Below, piece after piece: positions 40,764-48,462 of a DNA stretch of 48,462 nt. A program made the position numbers and the translations under genes. The stretch spans positions 66,476 through 114,937 of the forward strand of contig PMTV01000061.1 of NCBI GenBank assembly GCA_003167215.1, in the 5' to 3' direction. Origin of the DNA: Acidobacteriota bacterium (GTDB lineage Bacteria > Acidobacteriota > Terriglobia > Acidiferrales > UBA7541). Numbering within the stretch: position 1 is the first letter of the stretch; every line of letters starts with the position of its first letter. The notes beneath the pieces were generated by a model. The model made no database searches, was not told the origin of the DNA, and saw only the letters and a program-made list of their open reading frames with translations.

Positions 40764-43700
40764 TCAGTGCGTTTCGAGATCGGAAGTTAGGCCCAATTCC
40801 TGCAACGCCATTCGAGTTTCTTCAATTCTTTGCGTAGAAATTCCACCCTCGGGGCTTACTTCAATACTCAGAGTCAACTTCAGTCCTTGCGCGCCCGCGA
40901 ATTTGGAGAGGACCTTGGTATAGAAGTTCATCCACTTCTGGGCGGGTATCTCACCGGTCCACTTTAGTGCCCCAGGTGTCGCCGGGGGCCGTGGTGTTAG
41001 CAGCGGTTTCGATCCCGGCTTGACGACATCGAGCATCGCCGAGCCTTTGACTGCTCCACTGCTGGCCGTAACGGCAAAACTTCCTTCGTCTTGTGCTGCC
41101 GTAAACACGCCATCCTTATCAATCGAGCCACCCGTCGCCTTCCACTCCACGCCGGCAATGGCAATATCCTGACCGTATTGATCGACTCCTCGGACAATGT
41201 AAGCCTGTCTCTTGCCGGGCTGGATTTGTACGCTACCTGGTGACACAACCAGCGATGCGAGTACTGGAGGCTTTTCTTTCAACTTCTTGTAATTCTCAGC
41301 CGTCTCATGCGTCACGATATACATGTCATCAGAAATCTCTACATCTTGCGCATTGAGGCTGCCCCCGTAGCGAAATGGTTCATACTCACCCGAAGCAGAT
41401 TTCCCAACGTACGCGAGCACCTGCCCCTCGACACCTCGCGCAATCGTGTCTTTGATCGACTCGGGATCGAGAAGCCTCGGAAACAAGGGAGACGCGAAAA
41501 GCGCATCACGGACCGCTTTTGTACTCCATTCCTTGAACGCGGGATTCCAGTTCCTGACTAACAAATTGGGACTGATACCTTTTTCAACTTCTCCATCTTT
41601 CCGTAATCGTTCGAGAATGAACGTAACCATCGAGTCCGCCGCGCTCGAATGAACAAGGCCAAGGTCCACGGTGCGCAGTTGGTTGTCTTTTCCCAAAAGC
41701 GCGATATTTTTGTAGGTGCGCCACACACTTTCCTTAAGGTCTCGCTGCGCCTTCTTCACGTTTTCGTTTAGTTGACGCTTCTGCGTTTCATCGAGATTCA
41801 AGTCTTCCTGTTCGTCTCCTATATCTTCCCAGGCCAAAACCTTTCTCGCTTCGTCGTGAATCGACCCCGCTGAATCCGCAACGCTCCATAGAAGCGCGCT
41901 CTTGAAAGTCCGCGAAGAGCCGCCACATTCCCTCGTCATTGATTCGACCATCTGCATGGCCTTCGTTTTGTCCTGCATCGAAATATCCGGTCCAAGAATC
42001 GCCAGAGTGAGTACCGGGCGGTCGGGTATCTGCCCGCTCTGCTCGGGAAAATAGACTCGTTCCAATCCTGATCCGGCGCTGAACACCCGTTGAATTTCAG
42101 TACGCGCCCGCTCATCAATCTTCGGCGGCTGAATACTGGCCCGCCTGTCAGCGAATCGTTTATTGAGGTTCTCTTTTAAACTGAAGTGGTAACGCGTGCG
42201 CTCAACGGTCAGGTAGTAGCAGGCCTCGGTCAGCGATTCGAGGACAGTTTCAACATTTCCAATATCCAAAGATGGTTCGGCAACAGCGAGGCGAATCTCC
42301 GGCACGGTCGCTTCAACGCGGGTTTGTCCGCCATTCGATTCGAAAAAGATTGTCGTCGCTGCCTTACGGTGAAGGCGTGCCCTCTGAATCGATTCCACTG
42401 CTTCTTTGTCGAGGCGGATAGCGTGCGAATCTTTTTTGCCGCAAATATCAGTAGTAATGGCGCCCTCTAAACGTGGCTCTCCTAATTGCTCGAATAGGGC
42501 CGCACGAAACATCGGGTCTTCCAGCGGAGCCGTACCGATGCCGATCAGAGGGTCACGATGTGCGCCTTTGAATCCTTCCTGATAAGCCTTCGACACCCAT
42601 AGAGCCAATAAGCGCAAGATGCCCCGTGTTCTTTGGAAGCGAGGCAATGCTTGCCACTTGCGCTCAAAGACCGACAAAACCGAGGGGTGAAACGGGTAGG
42701 TCGCGGCGAAAGCTTCGCGCCCTCCATCAACTGGAAACCATTCGGGAATCTGCTGTCTGTGTTCGAGAATCCAGTCAGCATACTCCGCGATTGCCTCGCG
42801 TGCTTCGTCCGGTACGCCGTGCCACTCAAAGAGCCGCCGCCTAATAATTTCAGAAGTCTCGGCTTCAGCCGACATCATCACGGCCTTGCCCACGCGATCC
42901 AGAAGCTTCTTGAATCGTTGTTCGTCCGCTTCATCTTCGGACGTGTATTCAAGTTCGGACGCCGGAATTGATACCACCAAGACAACATTGTCCTGGCCCC
43001 GCACCGTTTCCGAGAGCGCCTGAATAAAATTGTAGAGTGAATTGTGGTAGCCCTTCTTGCGATACGTGCTGACGTAATTGATGATTTCATCCATAAGAAT
43101 CAGACAAGGCCGATCCTTGGGCAACATGGCACGAATCACGTCGCCCTTCGGCTCGATGAACTGTTTCTCGTGCTCCGCAACGAGGGCAAACGACTTCTCG
43201 CCCCCAAGCTGGAAGGCGATTTCGCCCCAAGGAGTCTTTCGCAATGGCGTCCCGTCGTTCCCTCCGCGTCCGGTGAGCGAGTCGAACTCGGTTCCGACGA
43301 ACACAGCAGTAGCTGCTTCAGGAACGGACGAAATACCTGCTTTCTCCAGCAGCTGGGGCACACCTGTCCATTTGTCGGCTTTCGCTCCGCCTTTGGCCAA
43401 GTGATAGAGGAGAGTCAGCGCGTGGGTTTTGCCGCCACCAAACTGAGTCGCCATGTTGAAAACGGCGGAGGTCTCGGTTTTTTCTCCCGACAAGCGGCGA
43501 ATTACTTGAGCGCCAAGCGTTGTAAGTGTCTGCGTCAGATAGGTTCGCTCGAAAAACTGATCGGGTCTCTGATAGTCCGACGGCGCACGCCCGTCGCGAA
43601 CCTGATCGAGGTGGACAGCAAACTCCGCAGCATCGAGCGGTCTTCCTTCGCGCAAATCCTCTCGCGGCGTGACAACCTTGTACCAGGGTTTGAGGGCCAT
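40764..43700 (-). CDS. DUF499-type defence-associated ATPase with Ig-like segment
   Basis: The 978-residue protein starts at the ATG at 43700 after GGAGGA. Residues 1-20 (KPWYKVVTPREDLREGR) and the P-loop TQFGGGKTH (85-93) are typical of DUF499 ATPases; the Walker B LILMDEI is at about 200-206. The middle is helical. Residues 814-893 look like an Ig/Big-type beta domain (LASLVVSPGSVQIQPGKRQA). The last 85 residues return to the DUF499 end (WTGEIPAQKW, then LSIEVSPEGGIS). DUF499 ATPases occur with a DUF1156 methylase in antiphage clusters and in BREX (as PglY/BrxC relatives). Sixteen bases separate it from the 195-residue gene upstream. The partner methylase is damaged here. Confidence 0.85.
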   Translation of the reverse strand: MALKPWYKVVTPREDLREGRPLDAAEFAVHLDQVRDGRAPSDYQRPDQFFERTYLTQTLTTLGAQVIRRLSGEKTETSAVFNMATQFGGGKTHALTLLYHLAKGGAKADKWTGVPQLLEKAGISSVPEAATAVFVGTEFDSLTGRGGNDGTPLRKTPWGEIAFQLGGEKSFALVAEHEKQFIEPKGDVIRAMLPKDRPCLILMDEIINYVSTYRKKGYHNSLYNFIQALSETVRGQDNVVLVVSIPASELEYTSEDEADEQRFKKLLDRVGKAVMMSAEAETSEIIRRRLFEWHGVPDEAREAIAEYADWILEHRQQIPEWFPVDGGREAFAATYPFHPSVLSVFERKWQALPRFQRTRGILRLLALWVSKAYQEGFKGAHRDPLIGIGTAPLEDPMFRAALFEQLGEPRLEGAITTDICGKKDSHAIRLDKEAVESIQRARLHRKAATTIFFESNGGQTRVEATVPEIRLAVAEPSLDIGNVETVLESLTEACYYLTVERTRYHFSLKENLNKRFADRRASIQPPKIDERARTEIQRVFSAGSGLERVYFPEQSGQIPDRPVLTLAILGPDISMQDKTKAMQMVESMTRECGGSSRTFKSALLWSVADSAGSIHDEARKVLAWEDIGDEQEDLNLDETQKRQLNENVKKAQRDLKESVWRTYKNIALLGKDNQLRTVDLGLVHSSAADSMVTFILERLRKDGEVEKGISPNLLVRNWNPAFKEWSTKAVRDALFASPLFPRLLDPESIKDTIARGVEGQVLAYVGKSASGEYEPFRYGGSLNAQDVEISDDMYIVTHETAENYKKLKEKPPVLASLVVSPGSVQIQPGKRQAYIVRGVDQYGQDIAIAGVEWKATGGSIDKDGVFTAAQDEGSFAVTASSGAVKGSAMLDVVKPGSKPLLTPRPPATPGALKWTGEIPAQKWMNFYTKVLSKFAGAQGLKLTLSIEVSPEGGISTQRIEETRMALQELGLTSDLETH

Positions 43701-43716
43701 TACTTGTCCTCCAAAT

Positions 43717-44304
43717 TCAGGCTCGACCGAACCGTCCTACGTTGGTGTCGTATATCCAATCCTTAAAGAACCCATAGGGAAACGTTTTCGATTCAGACCG
43801 CGAACCGACAACGACAAGGGTTTCCCCAAGCAGGGCGGCTCGTTCCGGTAGCTCCATCGCTTGTGCGGCCTCAGCGGAGAGATGTCGAACTAGCTTCGCT
43901 CCCTCGGCTCCATCCTCGCGATAGCAGAAGACAACGCGCAGTTGCGCGCGAATGCACAGGACCTTCCACAACGAATAAGCGACGCGGTCGTCAGTCACGC
44001 TGTTTTCCAATTCAAAAACCGCAACTGGAAAACGCCAGTGCCGCTCCCCAACTGGCTCGAAAGCGATTGCATCGAGCCCTAAGTATTCTTGTCGCGAGAC
44101 GGGAAGTAAGCTCGGCTTGTGCCCCTTCGCAGCACCTTTCCACTCCATCGCTTCGCAAGTGGCGACCACAACCGAAGTCAGCGCTCGAGTCCAGTCGCCT
44201 AGTTGCGCTCTTATCGCCGCGTCACGCAACAGCCCTGAGGCCTCGTGACCGCGAACTGTTTCCATGAATTTTGCGAACCATCGTTCGGCAAGCGCGTGGG
44301 CCAT
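43717..44304 (-). CDS. Defence-cluster protein of unknown family (possible PD-(D/E)xK-like fold)
   Basis: The 195-residue product begins at the ATG at 44304, which overlaps the stop of the chimera upstream (TGATG). It is helical at the N-terminus, then reads LGLDAIAFEPVGERHWRFPV and VAVFELENSVTDDRVAYSLW. An Asp, then a strand with Glu-x-Glu, then a helix with a Lys (SLWKVL) resembles the order of a PD-(D/E)xK nuclease core, but the usual Lys after the second acid is not in place. It stands where a DUF3780-type accessory protein is found in similar clusters; I cannot confirm that match. No membrane segment is seen. Confidence 0.6.
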   Translation of the reverse strand: MAHALAERWFAKFMETVRGHEASGLLRDAAIRAQLGDWTRALTSVVVATCEAMEWKGAAKGHKPSLLPVSRQEYLGLDAIAFEPVGERHWRFPVAVFELENSVTDDRVAYSLWKVLCIRAQLRVVFCYREDGAEGAKLVRHLSAEAAQAMELPERAALLGETLVVVGSRSESKTFPYGFFKDWIYDTNVGRFGRA

Positions 44305-45533
44305 CAGAAACCTAGCCCCTTCTTCCTTGCCAATACGCCTTCCACCCAGCGTCTTTCATCAGTTCCTTTCGGGTAGAGAGCTGAAAGCGCCTGCGCCAAA
44401 CGCCAAAATCTCTGATCCTGACCAGCACCGTCCGCTACCAAGAAACGTTTAAGCGCTTCGCCCCGACCTGCCCCAAAAAGGATCATGCTTTGATGAATCC
44501 GATCAAGGACCGTGTTCCCTAGCCTAGAAGCAGTCTTTTCGCTCCAACCCCTCCCCGATTCTTCGGCTTCCCCTAACACATCGAGTAAGGAAAGCTGCTT
44601 CGGTTTGCCTTTTTGCTTCGTTGGAGCGACACCTTCATTTTTCCCGAAGAGATAACGTGCGCGCTCCGAAACGGGCAGTAGCCTTGCTTTATCACCGTTG
44701 ACATCGACTAAACTGGACAACTGCTCAAAATGTGCCCCTAAACCTTGAGCGATTTTACGAGCTGCGTCATATTCCAAGATGAATCCCGTCAGCTTCGCTT
44801 TCTTTTCAACCACTGCATCTTCCCCTTGCTCCTCAGGTTCATCTGAATCGTCGTCAGTCGTAACAGTGGTGTCTTTGTTTGTCGCTCCCGCAGAAAGTGT
44901 CCACAGCCACATAGCCGTAAGACGCGCATCCTCTTCAAAGCCAGTCGCATCGGCTCCGGCAAAGATCATATTCAATGCCTCTTTGGCGACGGCAGCCCAA
45001 ACATACTCAAGATACTCCTTAAGAAATACCCGCTCGCCGCTGGCCTTCTCTACCCGGGCGTAGCGAGAGAAAATCTCTAACGCCGGACCCAGGCAAGCGA
45101 AGATAGCGTCGGCCCCGACGATTCCTTCCGTTTGAAGGCGAGGCATCCATTCCTCCATCCGTCTGGGCAACTCCGCAAGAACATCCCGCCAATCGCCAAC
45201 ATCGACAGTCCGACTGTGGCTATCGTAATTCTCGCGTGGCCGACACACCAAGTGAATCGACGATTGGAGAGATGCTGAATCCTGAGCCTGTGTCCGGTTC
45301 TGATTTTCAGTATCAATCGGCCATGAGGCTGTGATCCTCCATTCGCTCTCGATAACGGCGGTGAGCAGGGCTTCCCAACTTGACGTCCGAGTATCTGCAA
45401 AAACCACGACACCGATACCGTTTGGTCTTATGATTCCTCGCGCTCGCGCCAGCGCCGCCGTTTCCAGTTGCGCGTACTCTTCCTCGCTCACTTTGAAACC
45501 GATGGATTTCGTGCGCAGCGGCGGCTTCACCAT
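44304..45533 (-). CDS. Chimera: ribbon-helix-helix start fused to C-terminal half of a DUF1156 methylase
   Basis: The first ~28 residues (RTKSIGFKVSEEEYAQLETA) are the start of a ribbon-helix-helix protein of the MobC/CopG kind. After about residue 30 the sequence switches to the C-terminal half of a DUF1156 DNA methylase: RPNGIGVVVFADT, ASWPIDTE, IHLVCRPREN, then ALEIFSRYARVEKASGERVF and EEDARLTAMWLWTLS. The catalytic N-terminal half, with the SAM-binding and NPPY-type motifs, is missing. DUF1156 methylases are usually about 900 residues, so this has 409. AGAGGAAG precedes the ATG at 45533, so it may be expressed. It is coupled to the 195-residue gene. Probably a recombination product; a regulatory role for the remnant is possible. 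Confidence 0.75.
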   Translation of the reverse strand: MVKPPLRTKSIGFKVSEEEYAQLETAALARARGIIRPNGIGVVVFADTRTSSWEALLTAVIESEWRITASWPIDTENQNRTQAQDSASLQSSIHLVCRPRENYDSHSRTVDVGDWRDVLAELPRRMEEWMPRLQTEGIVGADAIFACLGPALEIFSRYARVEKASGERVFLKEYLEYVWAAVAKEALNMIFAGADATGFEEDARLTAMWLWTLSAGATNKDTTVTTDDDSDEPEEQGEDAVVEKKAKLTGFILEYDAARKIAQGLGAHFEQLSSLVDVNGDKARLLPVSERARYLFGKNEGVAPTKQKGKPKQLSLLDVLGEAEESGRGWSEKTASRLGNTVLDRIHQSMILFGAGRGEALKRFLVADGAGQDQRFWRLAQALSALYPKGTDERRWVEGVLARKKGLGF

Positions 45534-45613
45534 GTCCCGGCTTCCTCTCTCGCCATCACAGCCGAGACTAGCAGCCGCGCTTAAGAATCAACAAGTTCGC
45601 CTGCGTTAACTTC

Positions 45614-45743
45614 CGGTTGCTCGACAGCAACCGCATCGGCGGGATTTTTCCTCTAGCCGCTCTGGTTTCAACAGGTTCGCGCACGGTAACCGAAGGTTAC
45701 CGCACAGCTCCCTTTCAGGGGTGGAGTGTCTCCCTTCCACCCC
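45614..45743. repeat. Three strong hairpins in the 5' region of the chimera
   Basis: CGGTTGCT-CGAC-AGCAACCG (45614-45633), GGTAACC-GAA-GGTTACC (45685-45701) and GGGGTGGA with TCCACCCC (45718-45743) are perfect inverted repeats within 130 bases. They lie upstream (on the - strand) of the MobC-like start. Accessory relaxosome proteins bind such inverted repeats at transfer origins, so the stretch may be an oriT remnant. It may also be a leader RNA. Confidence 0.55.
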
Positions 45744-45978
45744 GTGCGCAGCACGGCTAAAAACCTCCACCCCGCCACCACACCTCCGGGAGCGCCCAAC
45801 CGCCCGCACCACCGGGCCGGAATCGCCACACTGCACGGTCCAGATCGGCGGCGGAATCAGGATCGGAAAGCGCGGCTAATCGGACCCGGATCACAGCGCG
45901 GATCGGCGGCTAATTCCCCGTGGTACGGGAACGGATCGGCAGGGCCAAACGGCAGCTAAGGAAAGAACTCGCCCCGGC
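45744..45978. other. GC-rich gene-free stretch with GATCGG repeats
   Basis: No gene is seen. GATCGG occurs at 45843, 45861, 45901 and 45933, in part within a longer pattern (GATCGGCGGC followed by AAT or TAAT). The copies are degenerate and unevenly spaced. It may be the edge of a mobile element or a repeat remnant. Confidence 0.4.
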
Positions 45979-46485
45979 TCAGTGACACTGCTTTTGAATG
46001 GAGTCGTTAAGCTTCCCCTGGCTCTGCTTTTTCAGCAGATCGTCCAGAGTCTTTGACTTCGCCTCCGGCTTCTGCTGGAGGATGGCGTTGTAGGTTTTCA
46101 GAACACTTTCCACTGCGGCCAGGTTCATCGCACCCAGATCGCTGGTCTTGTCAGGATTCTCGATCAGGAACGCAGTGCTGGCTAGCATGTATTGCCGCGT
46201 GATCTGGTGGGAGTAGCTGTACTTCATGCCGTTAAACTCGCTCAGCAGACTTGGGCACAACGGCACGTGGATATCGTGGGCATCACTTACCTGCTTCAAC
46301 GCCGATTCGCCTTGCTTGTTCACGCTGTCGTCCAACGGGCTGCTCTCCAGCTTGTGCGTGATCTCTACCCACTGCGCCCGCTCCTCTGGTGTTGATGTCC
46401 CTTGGGCTGCTGTTCTCGGTGTAATCGCGCCGAACAGGAAGCACAACATTGGAAACCACACCCAAGCCACGCGCCTACTCTGCAT
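45979..46485 (-). CDS. Secreted protein of unknown function
   Basis: The 168-residue product has a signal peptide (WVWFPMLCFLFGAITPRTAAQ, probable cut after the Ala-Ala-Gln region). The mature part is mainly helical with one Cys in HVPLCPSLLSEFNG and a C-terminal Cys (QKQCH). No domain is recognised. It follows the 371-residue secreted protein after 15 bases in the same direction and may share its transcript with the RHS gene. Lys/Gln-rich helices near the end (KSKTLDDLLKKQSQGK) suggest a small helical bundle. Confidence 0.6.
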   Translation of the reverse strand: MQSRRVAWVWFPMLCFLFGAITPRTAAQGTSTPEERAQWVEITHKLESSPLDDSVNKQGESALKQVSDAHDIHVPLCPSLLSEFNGMKYSYSHQITRQYMLASTAFLIENPDKTSDLGAMNLAAVESVLKTYNAILQQKPEAKSKTLDDLLKKQSQGKLNDSIQKQCH

Positions 46486-46500
46486 ATTTCCTCCTACACA

Positions 46501-47616
46501 CTATTGCGGGGCGTCGATCTCGTAGACCGTCAGGGCTGCGGCTTTTGACGGAGCCACGATTGCGAGTTTCGATCCGGCTCGATACAGAAGTGGATTTCCC
46601 CACTGCCTGCCCGTGTCCGTGTCGTTGCTGTCCGCTACGCTCAGAAAGTCCATCGGGTGCCGCCACGCTATCGTCGGCCCCTCCGCCTTCAACAGCAGGA
46701 ACTCGGAAGAGAGGATTTTGTCTCCGCCATGCTCCGGCTCGCGGTCGGGGCTAGTCGTGCAGATTGCCCCGGCATAGTCTGCAACGTCGCCGCTGCTGTA
46801 CTTGTGAGGCACGCACGCCAGCTCCAGTTCCCCGGTATGACCGTTGCTGTAGACAGCAACAGCTCCTTGTGCGGAGAAGCTTCCGTAGAACGCTAGCAGC
46901 CTGTTTGGGCCAAGAACTGTGGCTCCATTATTTCGCCCATGCATGAACTGGAAGTCAAGCTTTGCTTCGGTTGGAGTGCCGTCTTCGTGGTATTCCTGCC
47001 AAGCGCGAGAAGACACCTGGATCCAAGTTGTTCGGCTTTTTGGAGACCAGACGATTGGGTCGTTATAGTAGTTTGGCTTCGGCCCCGCAGCATCAGACGC
47101 GATTTTGAAGTTGGAGAGATCCATTCGAATAAAGCGAAGATAGTACCCAGTAATGGATGCGAAGCTCAGTAAGCCACTCTCGTCGAAGCCTGCGAAGAGG
47201 CGGTAGCGGTCCGCAGAAGTGAACGGAAGAGTATCTGTCCGCCGAACCTCCGAAAGGTCTTTTGCAGAGAGCACAAGCAGTATGTTCGGCTCATGTATCT
47301 CTGCATAGACCAACGTCTGACCATCCGGTGATAGGTAAAAGCCTTCAGCAGCTCGCGCACCATGAACGCGCGGAACAGTGACGACTGCGTGCCTCAACTC
47401 CTTGTGCGTTGCCAGATCGAAGGCCGACACCTGAAGCTGATTAGAAAAGCGCAGCAGATCGAACGAACGATGCGCTTCATAAAGCAGCCCGCCGCCTGCG
47501 GTCATCGCCGGAAGAGAGAGAGCCGTGTTTGCTTTCGCTAGGGGCAGCGTGTACGAGCCTTGCCCCCAGCAGCTAGCGGTCGACAGAAGCAGCGCGAGTA
47601 GACAGTTCTTTTTCAC
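46501..47616 (-). CDS. Secreted beta-propeller-like protein of unknown function
   Basis: The 371-residue product has a signal peptide (CLLALLLSTASCWGQG) and then repeated blades of strands, such as FYLSPDGQTLVYAEIHEP and LLVLSAKDLSEVRR, the pattern of a YVTN/WD-type propeller. It overlaps the RHS stop by four bases (ATGA), so it is translated with the RHS gene. In RHS loci the gene after the toxin end is often the immunity protein; a periplasmic propeller with that place could be one, but it could also be an unrelated secreted protein. No catalytic motif is visible. Confidence 0.6.
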   Translation of the reverse strand: MKKNCLLALLLSTASCWGQGSYTLPLAKANTALSLPAMTAGGGLLYEAHRSFDLLRFSNQLQVSAFDLATHKELRHAVVTVPRVHGARAAEGFYLSPDGQTLVYAEIHEPNILLVLSAKDLSEVRRTDTLPFTSADRYRLFAGFDESGLLSFASITGYYLRFIRMDLSNFKIASDAAGPKPNYYNDPIVWSPKSRTTWIQVSSRAWQEYHEDGTPTEAKLDFQFMHGRNNGATVLGPNRLLAFYGSFSAQGAVAVYSNGHTGELELACVPHKYSSGDVADYAGAICTTSPDREPEHGGDKILSSEFLLLKAEGPTIAWRHPMDFLSVADSNDTDTGRQWGNPLLYRAGSKLAIVAPSKAAALTVYEIDAPQ

Positions 47617-48461
47617 GGCAAGGGCGTGTTTTTCTCTGCCGCTGCGCGGCCACTGGCGGCATCCCTGATCGTGTCAACCATGTGAAGAACGAACTGTTGA
47701 ACATCGACGCCGGTCGGATGCCCCTCGAAGTGCATTTCCATTTGGCCCGAAGGGTTGAGCATGTGGACATAGCCGTTGCTATCTTTCCATTGTGATCCCG
47801 GCTTATGCGCTCCCGACAGAAGATCGATCGCGCTCATCAAGGCGCTCTGTTTGTGGAGCTGAGCTTCAGTGTTCGCAAACGCTCCTGGAGCTAGTTCGGA
47901 GAGCGAAGCGCGACCCTGGCAAGAACCGCCGCAGTCGGAGAAGAAGTTCCCCGAGATATTTGAAAATGCCCCACTCCCATTGAGCTGGGTAGGATCGCTT
48001 CCGTCGATGAACTGCGATCCTCCCGAAGTGGCTCCAGTTGCAGTGTTGGTGAAGCTGACTCCATTGTTTTGATCGAACGTGCCTGTGTAGTTGTTCCCAA
48101 ACTGATCGCTGTATCCAGCGCTGGGATCGCCCTGTTTGTTCATATCGACGTCAGCCGCTTGGAAAGAACCATTAACGGTCTGCCCCTGCACCCACACCGA
48201 AGAGCTGCCGTTCTGAACTTGGCCGCATCCTGAGTGGTCGGAGGTCTGACATGCAAGGTAAAAATCGAGTCCGGTCGGATCGACCAGCGATAGCGGGTTG
48301 TTCCGCACATACGCGTACAGATTTAGGCTCTGCGGATCGGTCAAACGATCCGCGCTGATGAACACCGGATCGGCGGACATGAACCTGCCCATGCTCGATG
48401 CGTCATAGCGAGCACCAAAGTTATCTAAGCCGCTTTCGCTATCGCGTTCTTTGCCGGTGAA
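47613..48461 (-). CDS. RHS-repeat protein, C-terminal end (cut by window end)
   Basis: The frame is open to the right edge. It begins (as read) FTGKERDSESGLDNFGARYD, then MGRFMSADP and QSLNLYAYVRNNPLSLVDPTG, the RHS-associated core signature that closes the shell. After the core, about 240 residues form a variable tip: LACQTSDHSGCGQ, Gly/Asn-rich strands, and NGYVHMLNPSGQMEMHFEG. RHS proteins are large surface or secreted shells that hold a toxin in the tip. The tip is not assigned to any toxin family; His residues in the last third could be functional. The ATG at 48392 inside is an internal Met, not the true start. Confidence 0.88.
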   Translation of the reverse strand, partial: FTGKERDSESGLDNFGARYDASSMGRFMSADPVFISADRLTDPQSLNLYAYVRNNPLSLVDPTGLDFYLACQTSDHSGCGQVQNGSSSVWVQGQTVNGSFQAADVDMNKQGDPSAGYSDQFGNNYTGTFDQNNGVSFTNTATGATSGGSQFIDGSDPTQLNGSGAFSNISGNFFSDCGGSCQGRASLSELAPGAFANTEAQLHKQSALMSAIDLLSGAHKPGSQWKDSNGYVHMLNPSGQMEMHFEGHPTGVDVQQFVLHMVDTIRDAASGRAAAEKNTPLP

Positions 48462-48462
48462 T

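Noticed and set aside
45843-45938. GATCGG repeats considered as a CRISPR-like or satellite array
   Set aside because: Copies are short, degenerate and unevenly spaced; no constant repeat and no spacers of equal length.
21120-45978. Search by eye for a second copy of the tRNA-Ala 3' end as the right attachment site
   Set aside because: No match longer than a few bases to the T arm plus CCA end was noticed near 38200 or 45600, so no site is claimed.

Overview
The window looks like a piece of an Acidobacteriota chromosome, probably from the Terriglobia or a relative. Evidence: GC-rich code, GspG-like type IV pilins, separate PilM/N/O genes, paired heavy-metal RND pumps, secreted proteins with no known family, and an RHS protein. 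The species assignment is inference from gene content; no rRNA is present.

Positions 1-9766 hold a type IV pilus / type II secretion-like locus on the + strand. It contains three tandem pilins (the first cut by the window edge), a LolA-like carrier, the platform protein (PilC/GspF), the ATPase (PilB/GspE), the alignment proteins PilM, PilN and PilO, a PilP/GspC-like protein, and a pseudopilin-like protein with a repeat-rich tail. A GG-N10-GC sigma-54 type promoter precedes the complete pilin. A convergent pair follows on the - strand: a lytic transglycosylase and a Cof-type HAD phosphatase. From 11694 to 20916 there is a small membrane protein and then two complete adaptor plus pump pairs of the heavy-metal RND family, with no outer-membrane channel gene in view.

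A tRNA-Ala(CGC) at 21044-21119 is the probable target of an integrated element. Directly downstream are a tyrosine integrase and an excisionase-like DNA-binding protein. Then come a broken helicase start, a membrane protein, a possible small RNA locus (promoter, inverted repeat, terminator), a possible ssDNA-binding protein and a primase-helicase fusion. Next is a cluster of seven 11-bp repeats that resemble iterons, followed by a second tyrosine recombinase with a tiny basic partner. From 29624 to 37462 about 18 small + strand genes follow one another closely, many overlapping by ATGA or TAATG. Only a KTSC-domain protein, a lipoprotein and zinc-ribbon miniatures can be classed, and no terminase, portal or known capsid protein is visible. 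The block ends in a truncated ArdC-like HELAH metallopeptidase. The right attachment site was not found by eye.

Positions 38312-45533 (- strand) look like a damaged defence island. It holds a KAP NTPase, a DUF499-type ATPase with an Ig-like insert, a 195-residue protein of unknown family, and a chimera. The chimera joins about 30 residues of a ribbon-helix-helix (MobC/CopG-like) start to the C-terminal half of a DUF1156 methylase; the catalytic half is absent. Upstream is a hairpin-rich non-coding stretch. The window closes with two secreted proteins of unknown function and the C-terminal end of an RHS-repeat protein that runs off the right edge.

All family names come from reading motifs by eye; no database search was run.
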